Source: Mesostigma viride (Eukaryota > Streptophyta > Mesostigmatophyceae > Mesostigmatales > Mesostigmataceae). Taken from it: DNA of 64,000 nucleotides. Of this stretch, positions 20,504 to 30,042 are shown in pieces. Numbering within the stretch: position 1 is the stretch's first letter; the number at the start of each line of letters is the position of its first letter. Under the pieces are notes generated by a model. The model was not told the origin of the DNA. It saw only the letters and a list, made by a program, of their open reading frames with translations, and did no database searches. The position numbers and the translations under genes were made by a program. The stretch covers positions 1,765,991-1,829,990 of the forward strand of contig RPFO01000359.1 of NCBI GenBank assembly GCA_009746045.1, in the 5' to 3' direction.

Positions 20504-21319
20504 ATGTCGAAGAAAAACGGGTTGGCAGGTTTCAAGACTAGCACCTTAGATGCGCTGTTTAAGAAGCAAGCTGGACAAATTGTAGAAACGGAAAATATCG
20601 TCGACCTAGGCCGCAGTTTAGACGAAAAGGAGGGCAGGCAGGGTCGCGAAAAACGCAAGAGAGTAGAGCGTGAGGAAGAGGATGGGTCGAATGCGCAGGA
20701 AGAGGAAGATGGCGGCCAGTCAGCATCATCTGACAGCGCCTCGAACTCTGTAGAGGAGGAATCTGACGAGGAGGAATCTGGCGAGGAGGGGGCCCAGACA
20801 GAAAGGAGCAAGGCCGATGATGACGGCAGCTCAGGGAAGAAGAAGGGGAAGAAGAAGGGCAAGACAAAGCCAGCAGCGAAAAGGCAGAGACAGGAGTACA
20901 ACAAGCAGTACAGCAAGGAGCGGCCTGAGCGCGAGCAGTGGTGGGAAAACGGAAAGTACGAATGGGCCCAAACGACCACGGATCTCAGCGGTACGAAGTC
21001 GATTCAGTGCATCCCGTGCTCTTTAAAGAGCAAGCCTAGCCTCATGCGTTACAAGAAGCAAGCGATGGACCAGCACAGGCATAGCAAGATGCACAAGCGC
21101 ATGGCAAAGGCCTACGCCGAGAAGAAAGCCAAGGAGGAGCAAGGTGGACCCAAGGTGAAGGACGTCTCGCTGACCACTGCCATGTTCGGCACAGCTGGCG
21201 GTGGCACAGGCAACAAGTGGACAGTCGCGGGCAGCTCGCAGGGTGCTGGGCCAAGCTCGGACAAAACTGTGACAGTAGTGCCTGTTGATATCACTGAGGA
21301 GGATGTGATGGTTGTTTAA
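20504..21319 (+). CDS. hAT-borne zinc-finger protein, 271 aa
   Basis: A complete ORF from ATG to TAA. Residues 1-45 include the start MSKKNGLAGFKTSTLDALFK. Residues 48-110 are strongly acidic (Glu/Asp/Ser). Residues 111-130 are a Lys-rich nuclear-localisation-like stretch (GKKKGKKKGK). A zinc-finger domain spans about 146-205: WENGKYEWAQ, then Cys169-x2-Cys172 and His191-x5-His197, followed by a Lys/Ala-rich helix. This W...C-x2-C...H-x5-H layout resembles the finger at the N terminus of many hAT and related transposases and of domesticated derivatives. There is no hAT catalytic core or C-terminal dimerisation motif. It may act as a DNA-binding repressor or accessory protein of the element; function is inferred. 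Confidence 0.7.
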   Translation: MSKKNGLAGFKTSTLDALFKKQAGQIVETENIVDLGRSLDEKEGRQGREKRKRVEREEEDGSNAQEEEDGGQSASSDSASNSVEEESDEEESGEEGAQTERSKADDDGSSGKKKGKKKGKTKPAAKRQRQEYNKQYSKERPEREQWWENGKYEWAQTTTDLSGTKSIQCIPCSLKSKPSLMRYKKQAMDQHRHSKMHKRMAKAYAEKKAKEEQGGPKVKDVSLTTAMFGTAGGGTGNKWTVAGSSQGAGPSSDKTVTVVPVDITEEDVMVV

Positions 21320-21512
21320 TGGCCTCGTGCTGTGCACACTTGACTCTGGCCTAGCTGTGAAGGATACTAGTCATTATTCTGTAGTTTATGCAGTTGTCAA
21401 CAGCCACAATGTGATATTGTGTTTTATCCACATGCATTACATGCGTGTGTGAGGCGTGAGCGACCTTAAGTTAATGGTGAAGAAATAAAACTTCCTCCCC
21501 CCCCCCCCCCCG

Positions 21513-21618
21513 GGTTGACGAAGCGCCACGGCAAATAGTCAACCAGTTTGACGAATTGCCGAGGCAAATAGTCAACCATTTGACGAAGTGCCGAGGCAAA
21601 TAGTCAACAAGTTGACGA
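21513..21618. promoter_or_regulatory. hAT right subterminal GTCAAC repeat zone
   Basis: At least six GTCAAC/TTGACGA words are arranged in three similar units containing GCCGAGGCAAATAGTCAAC or a close variant. They mirror the left subterminal zone. A run of 15 C (about 21497-21511) lies just before. Confidence 0.65.
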
Positions 21619-21646
21619 ATGACAAAAACCCTTAGTAAAAGCACTG

Positions 21647-21654
21647 CTGGCACG
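21647..21654 (+). other. hAT target-site duplication, right
   Basis: CTGGCACG, the second copy of the 8-bp target site. Confidence 0.92.
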
Positions 21655-22195
21655 TGTCCACTTAGGCTACAGGCGGGAGACTTAGACTAACTCCCAGTCC
21701 CCGCACCCCCCACCCGCCACCCCCTCTAATTAGATTCCGATTGGAGTAAAATGTAGGCACACCGTACAGCTGCTGTTGCGCACGTGCATGGTGACCAGAT
21801 GCTCTTTCATGATGTCAGAGTCAGAGCTCTACTAGCTCTTTCCCATGAGCACGTGCGTCGGTCCATGGGGAAGTGACATCCCGCCATTTTTCTGTGCTCC
21901 ACAACATGGCTCCACTCTACAACATGGTCTGAACTACTAGTTGCCCAGCTGGAAGAGGGAGAGTTAGTAGAGAGTCTGGTTATCCTAGCTGGAAAAGGGA
22001 CAGTTAGTATGCAGAAAGTCTGGCTGTAATGTACCCCTTAAAAATTAAGGAGAGTTACTAGCGAGCTCTGTTCCTTATGAACTCCTATGACAAGTCATCA
22101 GGCAATCATCCTTCGATTCGGAATACTGCCGCATAATCTACAAACTGAGACTATGTATGATTCGGGGGCTCAGTGGCAGCTTCCAGGCTATGTAC
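21655..22195 (-). repeat. Giant palindrome, right arm, distal part
   Basis: Reverse complement of 17806-18345, including the duplicated P2 intron block. Homology stops after ...CCAGGCTATGTAC at 22195; beyond that the sequence is unrelated to the left flank. Confidence 0.92.
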
Positions 22196-22528
22196 CCACG
22201 GCTGCCTACCTGCACTACGTGGATGGTCTTGGACCTCCCCTAGGACCTCCGTACAGGACTAGCTACATATGTGCACAGCCCACCTTGTGGTCTGCCTCAC
22301 AGCTCATCAACCCTACCACAGGTCTGCGTATCAAGTGTGTGTGGCCTACAGATCTCTATGCAAATATCTAGCTCCCACGTGCCCAATATGGCACGTGCGG
22401 GTCTAAAGTATAGTAGAGATCTGTCCAGTGTACTATGTACACCACCGTCCAAGTCCGTACCCCACTTGGGAGACGGAGACAACGCCACGTGTACAGATAC
22501 TCTAGGCCTGAAGCCCTAGAACAACTGT

Positions 22529-22746
22529 AGTTATTATAAATAGTGACGGAACCTTTTCGCCACTCGGGCAATTAGGTCCGTTACTATTTATCCAGCGGAA
22601 ACCACTTGCCGGTATCAATTCCGCGTGTAGTTCACGCGAACTTAACGCGGAATAGATACCATGCAGCGAGTGGTTTTCGCCGGATAAATAGTAACGGACC
22701 TAATTGCCCGAGTGGCGAAAAGGTTCCGTCACTATTTATAATAACT
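22529..22746. mobile_element. Foldback MITE A, 218 bp
   Basis: The termini AGTTATTATAAATAGTGACG and its exact reverse complement begin arms of at least 65 bp (…GGAACCTTTTCGCCACTCGG…). The interior holds GAGTTCACGCG-like and CGCGGAAT-like complementary words. It is related to MITE B (24814-24974) through the shared AAATAGTG.CGGAACCTTTT termini. It sits at the left edge of an old TTAA-element copy. Confidence 0.85.
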
Positions 22747-22804
22747 GTCCGCCAAGCCATTTTAGGCACTTTCACACCGGGCCTGAAAATGAAAAAAATC
22801 ATAA

Positions 22805-24549
22805 TTTTCGAGCTATCTGCTCATTTTATACTTATGTTGCGGCGGGCTCAAAGCGGGCCGATCTGCCGCCTGTAGCGTAGCTCTACCGTACGTCACCTAC
22901 ACCATGTAACTTAGGTGCTTGTTGTTACTGAGGACTAGAGAGAAGGGGACCGGCGGTGCGCCGGTACAAGTGCCTACTGGCAACCGCGCCCGCCCTTGAT
23001 TGAGGGGGGCGCGGCGCCTTGAGACATGTGCTTTGTTTTTCCATTTTCACACCGTACTTAGAGTGGTGTGGTGAACGTAGGGAAGCCTTTTTGCAGCTCG
23101 CAACTTTCCGATGTGAGGAAAGGTGGGCTGGCCGCTATGGGGGCCGCTTTGCGGCCACTATGGCTGCTACGCCCAATGTAAGTCGACGCTGTGAGCCTCC
23201 CCGTGTTACGGAGAGGTGACCCGCTGTTGTTCGAAATATTGGTGAAGGGCGAAATATTGGTGCTGGTCCTAGGGTGTTCCCCCATGGTGCTGGGGTGCGC
23301 CGGCCGGGCTCCAGTTGGGAGCCCGTAGTGACTTGAATTTCGAAAGTCAATTCATGAAGAGGGAAGGCGGTTTTTAGAGAAGGCGGGTTTTGGCGGAGAG
23401 CCCTGCGAAAGGACAGTGCGAGGTGACGAACCCTGAAGGAAGCGCTAGATTTGCCCTCGGGTAAAGTGTCCGCCGGGGATTTTCTATCCCTGTAGCGGCG
23501 TGCACGGGGGAAGCAGGGCGTTTTTCATAAAGATGGGGGTCAAAAGAAACCAGAGGCGGCGGGGGGTGCACCAATGGCAGCGGCTGCCGTGGGTCGGGGG
23601 GGTCCTGTCGGCATGGGGAGGTCGGCAAGCGCCCTGTACCCTCTCGGCGCTCCGGCGAGCAGGCCCCTTCTGCCCTTGGCGATAAGGGAGAGGTGGGAAG
23701 CAGCGGAAAACCGTGGGTATTCATGCGCACTTACAAATATCTGGTTAAGAAACTCTACAGTGCCCGGCAAGCCTGGAAAAAAATTTTCCCCTCGCGGCTC
23801 CGCTACGCCCGCCCAAAGGCGGCGGGCTCCGCTTCGCCTTTGCATGCCGTTTTCATGCGCCCCCCTCGAGGGGGGTGCGTGTGGAACCCGGCAGTGCGGT
23901 CCGGCTTTGTTTTATGAAAATGCATTATATACCATAATAAAGCTCCACTCGGCTGCGGCTGCGCCAAGGCTCGTGACACCATGGCGATGGTGAGCCTTGG
24001 CGCTAGGAGACCTGTCCGCAGCCATCATTATCACCACGATGGGGGGTAATAGAGCCAGTGGCAGTGGCTCTACCCTCGGGAAATCCCAGCGGCTTTGCCG
24101 GTGCATGGGCTGGTGATGGTGGTTGGGTGAGCTGGAGACGTTCCCAGGTGGCATAAGTCCTAAAGCGGCAGCACTGGGATGCGCCCCTCTAAGAAGGGGA
24201 ACGCATGTGGCTCCGCCCTGCGTCCGCCGGGAGACCGTACTAGCGGCCACACGGGGGCGGGAAGGGGGCATCATCATGCCAACAAGAGCCCAGCATTCCA
24301 AGTGGTTGCGTTCCTACCACCACGCCTGGAAACGGCCTGGGTGGCCAGAGATGGTGATGTGGGACAAGATTGGACCAAGGGGGCATGTGCTGGGCCCCAG
24401 CATGGTGAACTGGCCTAACTTGACAATGACTTGTACAATGATTTTGAGGGTGTGGCTAGGCTCAACTGTTAAAGCCTGCACACACTTATTGTAATAAACT
24501 TGTTTCTCTGGTAGGAAGGCACTCCAATGGACCTTAGCTTCAGCACCTA
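22805..24549 (+). repeat. Direct-repeat array, unit R1 (expanded)
   Basis: This is the first of three direct repeats that start TTTTNGAGCTATCTGCTCA. It contains GGGACCGGCGGTGCGCCGGTAC and later GGGACAAGATTGGACCAAGG. Relative to R2 and R3 it holds an extra segment of about 1.26 kb (23098-24357) whose origin I do not recognise. The unit end contains ATTGTAATAAAC, with TGTAA, the usual green-algal polyadenylation word. Confidence 0.7.
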
Positions 24550-25227
24550 TTTTTTGAGCTATCTGCTCATTTTATAGTTATGTTGCGGCGGGCTCAAAGC
24601 GGGCCGATCTGCCGCCTGTAGCGTAGCTCTACCGTACGTCACCTACACCATGTAAGGTGCTTGTTGTTACTTAGGACTAGAGAGAAGGGGACCGGCGGTG
24701 CGCCGGTACTAGTGCCTACTGGCAACCGTGCCCGCCCTTGTTGATTGAGGGGGGCGCGGCGCCTTGAGACAGGTGCTTTGTTTTTCCATTTTCACACCGT
24801 ACTTAGAGTGGTGAGTTACGTTAAATAGTGCCGGAACCTTTTGCCGCCTGAGGCAAATCGGTCCGTCACACTATTTTGCCCGGAATAACCACTTCCGAGC
24901 ACCCCCGGGCAAAATAGTGTGACGGACCGATTTGCCTCAGGCGGCAAAAGGTTCCGGCACTATTTAACGTAACTTGGTGTGGTAAACGTAGGGAGGCCTT
25001 TTTGCAACTCCCACCCACCCACCCTCGCTGCTGTTGGGGACAAGATTGGACCTTGAGGGGGCATGTGCTGGGCCTCAGCATGGTGAAATGGCCTAACTTG
25101 ACAATGACTTGTACAATGATTTTGAGGGTGTGGCTAGGCTCAACTGTTAAAGCCTGCACACACTTATTGTAATAAACTTGTTTCTCTGGTAGGAAGGCAC
25201 TCCAATGGACCTTAGCTTCAGCACCTA
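24550..25227 (+). repeat. Direct-repeat array, unit R2
   Basis: This unit is highly similar to R1 and R3 and carries MITE B (24814-24974). Without the MITE the unit is about 512 bp. Confidence 0.8.
24814..24974. mobile_element. Foldback MITE B, 161 bp, with 5-bp target duplication
   Basis: The ends AGTTACGTTAAATAGTGCCG and the exact reverse complement start long arms (GGAACCTTTTGCCGCCTGAGG...) with a short loop. It is flanked by TGGTG on both sides (24809-24813 and 24975-24979). Units R1 and R3 of the surrounding repeat array have the uninterrupted text GAGTGGTGTGGTGAACG, giving a direct empty-site comparison. Confidence 0.88.
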
Positions 25228-25672
25228 TTTTTTGAGCTATCTGCTCATTTTATAGTTATGTTGCGGCGGGCTCAAAGGGGGCCGATCTGCCGCCTGTAGT
25301 GTAGCTCTACCGTACGTCACCTACACCATGTAAGGTGCTTGTTGTTACTTAGGACTAGAGAGAAGGGGACCGGCGGTGCGCCGGTACTAGTGCCTACTGG
25401 CAACCGTGACCGCCCAAGGTTGATTGAGGGGGGCGCGGCGCCTTGAGACATGTGCTTTGTTTTTCCATTTTCACACCGTACTTAGAGTGGTGTGGTGAAC
25501 GTAGGGAGGCCTTTTTGCAGCTCCCACCCACCCACCCTCGCTGCTGTTGGGGGACAAGATTGGACCAAGGGGGCATGTGCTGGGCCCCAGCATGGTGAAC
25601 TGGCCTAAGTTCTTGACAATGACGTGTACAATGATTTTGAGGGTGTGGCTAGGCTCAACTGTTAAAGCCTGA
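25228..25672 (+). repeat. Direct-repeat array, unit R3 (truncated)
   Basis: This unit matches R2 but stops at ...AACTGTTAAAGCCTG, where the older TTAA element resumes with GCCTGAAAATG. The same GCCTGAAAATG word precedes R1 (about 22781-22791), so the array is bracketed by a short direct repeat. Confidence 0.75.
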
Positions 25673-26700
25673 AAATGTAAAAAATCATAACTCATAGCCC
25701 ACAACTCCAAATACCCCCAACAAAGATGCTGGGAGTATCTACACTTCAAGGGTTTTCAGAATATGCAGTAATATCATGAGTCAAATAAGTATTTTGGATG
25801 ATACATTTAGTCAAAGTAAGCTAAACGACGGTCATTTTGTGCATGAAAGAAACGGTATAACCGCCAATTTTTGTTAGGGGAGGGTCAGAAACCTCAAACC
25901 CAACAATGGACGTGTATGTTAGTTGTTGGATACTAGTCCAATGGTGCTTTCCTCTGGTCAAACCACCCGGATAGCCCATTTGGCCCATTATTACCATTAA
26001 TGCCCGCGTTTACGTTTGTGGCTTACAGTAAGTACGCGCACGCAAACAGGGCTCCAACTATGCCATGCCATACAATGAAGCAATATAATTTTACCATGTG
26101 CAATAAGTTACTGCCAAATATGCTGAAATACAAATATAAAGCCACCTTGCACTCACTGAACGACGTACCCCCCCAAGAAATGCCACAGTTGACTGTACAA
26201 TATTGTGGCAAAAAACCCTCCTTGAGCAGACATGGAAGGTTGTTGCAATTATAGGTACCACTGTAGTGGTAGACATAATGTATCCACCATAAGACATGCA
26301 TAAATGTCCAAGTTTCCATGCAAACAACACGAAAATGATTCGCTGCACCTGCCTCGGTCATGACCTGGCCGGGTTCCTCTGGCCGACATGCTCATTCGTC
26401 ACGGATACTTATGCTAGTGGCAGTCAGGCGGCCATGGCCGCTCTATCCATGCATCCATCATCATTAAACCATGTTGACTATCTATGCAAGGATGACGTCT
26501 AAAGCGTTGACATTCCCAGCAGATGCTGTGCAGCGGACTTCCGTAAAACAATGAAAGGCCCAGGCAGACGGAAGCTACCAAGAAACCAAAAAGAAACCGG
26601 CGATGCCAACTGGGATGACTCGTCTGATGGTGACGACCAAGACAGAGGTAATAACCACTGCGCATTTGAAATCCCATGCAGTTCCGTGAATCTGATCATT

Positions 26701-27330
26701 CTTGAAGTACCAAAATAGTGCATCATCGTTCAGGGGTCATCATCCGACCCATTTCAAGCTGCGTGTCTGAGGAATGGGGTATTATCTGTTCCCGGTTTAA
26801 TCCCACTAGTGTTTTTTGGTGTGTGGCACGATGGTATGGCCGTGCGTGATTTAGTTGCTGTTTCTGTACCGTCTGCCGGTCTACTGTAATATATTTGTGA
26901 CACGACAAGCATTAGTGATTTCCAGGCCAATTTGATGCGTCGTTTGTTGTTTCCTACCTAAGTGGTGCTGCGCTTTCCAGTCCACGATGCTGTGAGGACT
27001 GAGATTCGATGCTATGAATGATTTATTTCTGTACTAGTTCCTTGCGGACGCGGCGCCAATAGGACTTACAAGTGCGCTTTGCTGCACCTATGGGGAGACG
27101 GCCATAGCGGTACCGACCCGGGGCCCCGACAGGGGTCATGATAGGCCAGCTGGCCGTGCGCAATCGCAGTGCAAATGCGCTGGGCCTTTTTGGGCCTGGC
27201 CATGCATCCACAGCCGCCGGGCACACGCCTCCCGATGCACGGGGGGGCTCCCGTTTTGCGGCAGGGCGGTCACTTGTGACAACGAGCAAGGTGGAGTGCG
27301 GCTTCAAGGGAAAGCCAGGGCGGGGGTGAT
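26701..27330. other. Unassigned intron-like sequence
   Basis: No gene is recognised. The minus-strand frame at 27337-27023 is Pro/Arg-rich and shows no family motif. Confidence 0.4.
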
Positions 27331-27331
27331 T

Positions 27332-27462
27332 GGGCAACGTACTTCATGAAGGCCTTGAACGGCGTGCCTCCGGGCATGTCAATAGTGTCACATTTCTGCT
27401 TCCACTTATTGTTTTAATGAAGATGCCATCTGGTTTTTGTGGGAGCTACGTGGGACATGAAT
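27332..27462 (-). repeat. Tandemly duplicated exon-like segment, copy 1
   Basis: This segment is repeated at 27918-28043. On the minus strand it encodes KCDTIDMPGGTPFKAFMKYV without a stop, ending at the divergence point. The family is unknown to me. In this copy the reading frame is intact but its downstream continuation is replaced by unrelated sequence. Confidence 0.45.
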
Positions 27463-27840
27463 CGGGGTTCTTTGAACGGAGTTTCTTCTATACGTGAATG
27501 CGGGAACAAGAGGCCGCTGATTGAGCGGCCTAGAGGTCGTAGTGTTTTCTCGTAGCTTCAAATGGCTAGAGCTTTTGTGATTAGTAGATGCAGTATAGTG
27601 CATGGTTGAAAAATGAATTAAATAAAAAGTGCGTCCCGCGCTTGGGTTTATTATACCCGGGCGGAACAGGGCGTGAGGTGCAGTGCCCAGGCTGAAAAGA
27701 ACAACCTGTGCATTATTTAATACTAGCCGTGCAGATTCGGGATATTGTACCCCCGGTCTGTACGGTTAGCGTCTTACTAGCATCACTGAACATAAGGGTT
27801 TAATGACGTCAGTTAGCTAGGGATAAGGGAGGTTTTGCGA

Positions 27841-28043
27841 CTAAAAGCCGCTCAGGCTGGTTTTGTCGGCCTCTTTCTTTGCTCCCCATCCACCCACCCT
27901 TGTCTTGGTTGCCTCTAGGGCAACGTACTTCATGAAGGGCCTTGAACGGCGTGCCTCCGGGCATGTCAATAGTGTCACATTTCTGCTTCCACTTATTGTT
28001 TTAATGAAGATGCTGGTTTTTGTGGGAGCTACGTGGGAAATGA
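27841..28043 (-). pseudogene. Tandemly duplicated exon-like segment, copy 2 with C-terminal end
   Basis: The minus-strand frame FMKYVALEATKTRVGGWGAK continues to a stop at 27841 (…TSLSGF). Relative to copy 1 there is one extra G near 27938 and a 4-bp deletion near 28010, which put the upstream peptide out of frame. So the upstream half is intact only in copy 1 and the end only in copy 2. The gene is unrecognised. Confidence 0.4.
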
Positions 28044-28282
28044 AGATATGTTTCTGAAAGCTCGATAAGGCCAGTTTTTTTACAAGAAACATGGTGGAGA
28101 TCCATTGTTGTCATGCCTGTCCTGCCACTTCACACTTGAAACTCTAGATACGTCACAATGTCCCTGACAGTGTCCCATCTTGCACCTGCCCCCAATTGGA
28201 CTACCCGAACCCCCATCCGCCAGTGATTCCACTCCTTTAACCTTTAATAAGGGTCTTTGCGGGTCAATGTTCCACCCTACAG

Positions 28283-28312
28283 GGGTCGGGCTATATATAT
28301 ATATATATATAT
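28283..28312. repeat. (TA)n microsatellite
   Basis: A run of TA dinucleotides, about 15 units. Confidence 0.95.
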
Positions 28313-28439
28313 AATTGGAATGGTCTCACGCGCTGCCAATGGCAGGCCGCGTCTGACAGCTGTTCGACGCGCCGCCAGTGGTGGCGGATCAGCCGACTGA
28401 CGTGCGCCAAAGGGGGCCTAGTTACTAGACACACTGTAT

Positions 28440-28690
28440 GGCTCCTGATAAAGCTGATACGTTTGCACCCTGTGTGGTCCTAATAAAGCTGATAAATTTG
28501 AGCCGGCTGGCCAGTCCACGGATCAACTGATAAATTCAGTGCCCGAACGATCAGTTTTATCAGGGCGTTATCAGGATCTGTCAGGTACTTTTCATGCCTT
28601 ATCAGGACTTTATCAGGAGTCACGTTATCAGGATTTCATGTCAGGATTTGTCAGGATCGATTTATCACTGGGTGTCTATCAGGATTAATT
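28440..28690. repeat. TATCAG/CTGATA word cluster
   Basis: About a dozen occurrences of TATCAG, CTGATA or GTCAGG occur within 250 bp, in both orientations (left part CTGATAA, right part TTATCAGGA). This is like the subterminal binding-site array of a DNA transposon. No terminal repeat or target duplication was identified. Confidence 0.45.
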
Positions 28691-28744
28691 ATTACAGGGT
28701 GCTTTACAAAATATCACTGAGGGGCCGTCGAGTTACTAGTGCCG

Positions 28745-28900
28745 AGCAAGTAGTACAAATGTTGCCCACGCCTACGGCAGGCCTGTCCATTAATTATGTA
28801 CTGCACAGTCTGTTAGACCTGCCTACTACGTGGCCGGCCATCCCCCTTTGAAACCTTGGCAGATTTGAGATAGATTTCAAGTGAAAGCTCAGGAATTACA
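28745..28900 (-). repeat. Paralogous intron block P1, copy 2 (partial)
   Basis: Only the exon-proximal part of the block is kept (GCCCACGCCTACGGC ... CCCCCTTTGAAACC). The remainder is missing beyond about 28740, where the TATCAG cluster begins. Confidence 0.55.
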
Positions 28901-28944
28901 TTCAGTAGGATAGACTGGACATCAAGGCAACTAATGGCGCTTAC

Positions 28945-29080
28945 CAGGCCGTGCCGGCTTGCATTGATGGAAGACCTGAGCAGGCGGCCAACACCGAGTC
29001 AGGGGCAACGTTGTTTCCTTGGAGAAGAGTTTGTCGCCCGTCGTAAGCAACAGATATGGGATTGGTGCACGACCATCCAG
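28945..29080 (-). CDS. PPC-like domain exon A2 (first half-domain)
   Basis: A 136-bp exon (2 nt + 44 codons + 2 nt) with acceptor CTCCAG (ends 29081) and donor GTAAGC (from 28944). Motifs are GWSCTNPISVAYDGRQ, VLAACSGLPS and QAGTA with a split Trp codon. It is fully open and the same length as A4. It precedes B2 in splice order across an 11-kb intron packed with mobile elements. Confidence 0.72.
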
Positions 29081-29399
29081 CTGGAGATATTGATCACCAT
29101 GTATATATATGTGTGTGTGCGAGTTACAATGTGTGTGTAACACACATGATAAATAGCAGTGCATGGAACACACACGCAAGCGCAGCAAGGGCATGCAAAT
29201 CATGCAGTGTTAAGATTAAAAAAGGTGAGATGCCCGTTTTACAGGGCGATTCAGTGAGTTCCAGCCAATAATGCGTGAGACACGGAGTATTCTTGAAAGT
29301 GCTTAAATACAATATAACTTGTGTTTTCGTCTCTTGCTAGACCCTAAAGTCAGGTTCAAGGTTACGTAGCTCAGTGTTCCAAAGGCGTCCGGAGGTGGG

Positions 29400-29639
29400 C
29401 CATGCCAGGGTGGAGGCAGATGTGGAAGTGGAGGCCAGGGCTGGGTGGAGGAGGGCTGCCAGGGTGAAGGAGGGCTGGGTGGAGGAGGGCCGTGTGAATC
29501 GATAAGGGCTGGATGGAGGAGGGCTGCGGGTGAAGCTAGGTTGCTGTTCGCTCAGCAGAGGAGCCCGCTGGGCGGCGATCGAGCTGGGTGGAGGCGGACA
29601 TGGAGGCGGGTTGGGTGGCCCATGCAGTGCATGGAGATT
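29400..29639 (-). pseudogene. Proline-rich linker exon D1, probably frameshifted
   Basis: The acceptor TTTTTGCAG (ends 29640) corresponds to that of D2 and D3. In the expected phase the frame reaches a stop after about 42 codons. The Pro-rich reading PPNPPPCPPPPSS appears in a neighbouring frame. A 16-nt stretch after AATCTCCA (about 29616-29631, TGCACTGCATGGGCCA in sense) accounts exactly for the shift: without it the expected phase would read straight into the Pro-rich text. Further Pro-rich pieces in other frames extend to about 29400. No good donor was found. Alternative splicing around the insertion is possible. Confidence 0.4.
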
Positions 29640-30040
29640 CTGCAAAAAGCGCGTGTATAAAGATGCCTGGAGAGCTCCATTATCAACTCGATTAAAACAC
29701 CCGGCCCATGCGGCAGCCGCACACACACTCGGGTAGGTATAAAGCATAGCCTGCCCCAATTTACTGGCCCATGCATGATCGAAGGAGATATAGATCTGGT
29801 ACATTGACCTCAACCGCCTGAGTCTGAGTCGCACCTGACGCTCTTTAGTCACGAGTTGCACTGGATGCACTCTGCGCCTGCCCCCATCAGCCTAATTATC
29901 ATTTCATGTGGACCCTTGATCTTGGGCGTATAGTGGCCACCTGATCCCAGTACTATCTAGGTCCAGGCTCTGCTCTATAACAAGCTCCCCCCTCGATCAG
30001 GGGGGTACGCTGAGTGTGTGATGTGACACCCTAAAATGCA
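29640..30040. other. Intron-like sequence
   Basis: Positions 29640-29830 resemble 15007-15170 (shared ACACTCGGGT and GCATAGCCTGCCCCA words), another paralogous intron stretch beside a D exon. The rest shows nothing. Confidence 0.45.
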
Positions 30041-30042
30041 TG

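Larger units (their letters stand above)
19977..21646 (+). mobile_element. hAT transposon carrying a zinc-finger gene, 1670 bp
   Basis: The ends are perfect 15-bp inverted repeats, CAGTGCTTTTACTAA and TTAGTAAAAGCACTG, flanked by the 8-bp duplication CTGGCACG. Both subterminal zones are packed with the words GTCAAC and TTGACGA (20002-20170 and 21513-21618), often as inverted pairs such as TCGTCAACCGGTTGACGA. This is the usual layout of hAT transposase binding sites. The single clear gene is a zinc-finger ORF with no transposase catalytic or dimerisation region, so mobility would depend on a transposase supplied elsewhere. Insertion postdates the palindrome, because the opposite arm keeps the unoccupied site. 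Confidence 0.92.
22747..26700 (+). mobile_element. Diverged family I TTAA element, interrupted
   Basis: The left part (22747-22805: GTCCGCCAAGCCATTTTAGGCACTTTC) and the right part (25667-26700) together match the family I element at 58525-59460, but with much more divergence. The right part encodes a peptide with VDYLCKDDV near 26480-26500 that parallels VDVPCKDG in the intact copies, and a later DSSDGDDQ segment parallels DSSGTDDQ. MITE A, MITE B and a direct-repeat array (22805-25672) are inserted. Clear TTAA ends were not found. Extent is approximate. Confidence 0.55.

Noticed and set aside
23374-24494. Several 100-140 residue frames in the extra segment of repeat R1
   Set aside because: Overlapping frames on both strands with GC-rich, low-information composition. 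No motif or splice pattern.
29337-29870. 177-residue minus-strand frame covering exon D1
   Set aside because: It runs through intron and exon in the wrong phase. Only the proline-rich part relates to a real exon.
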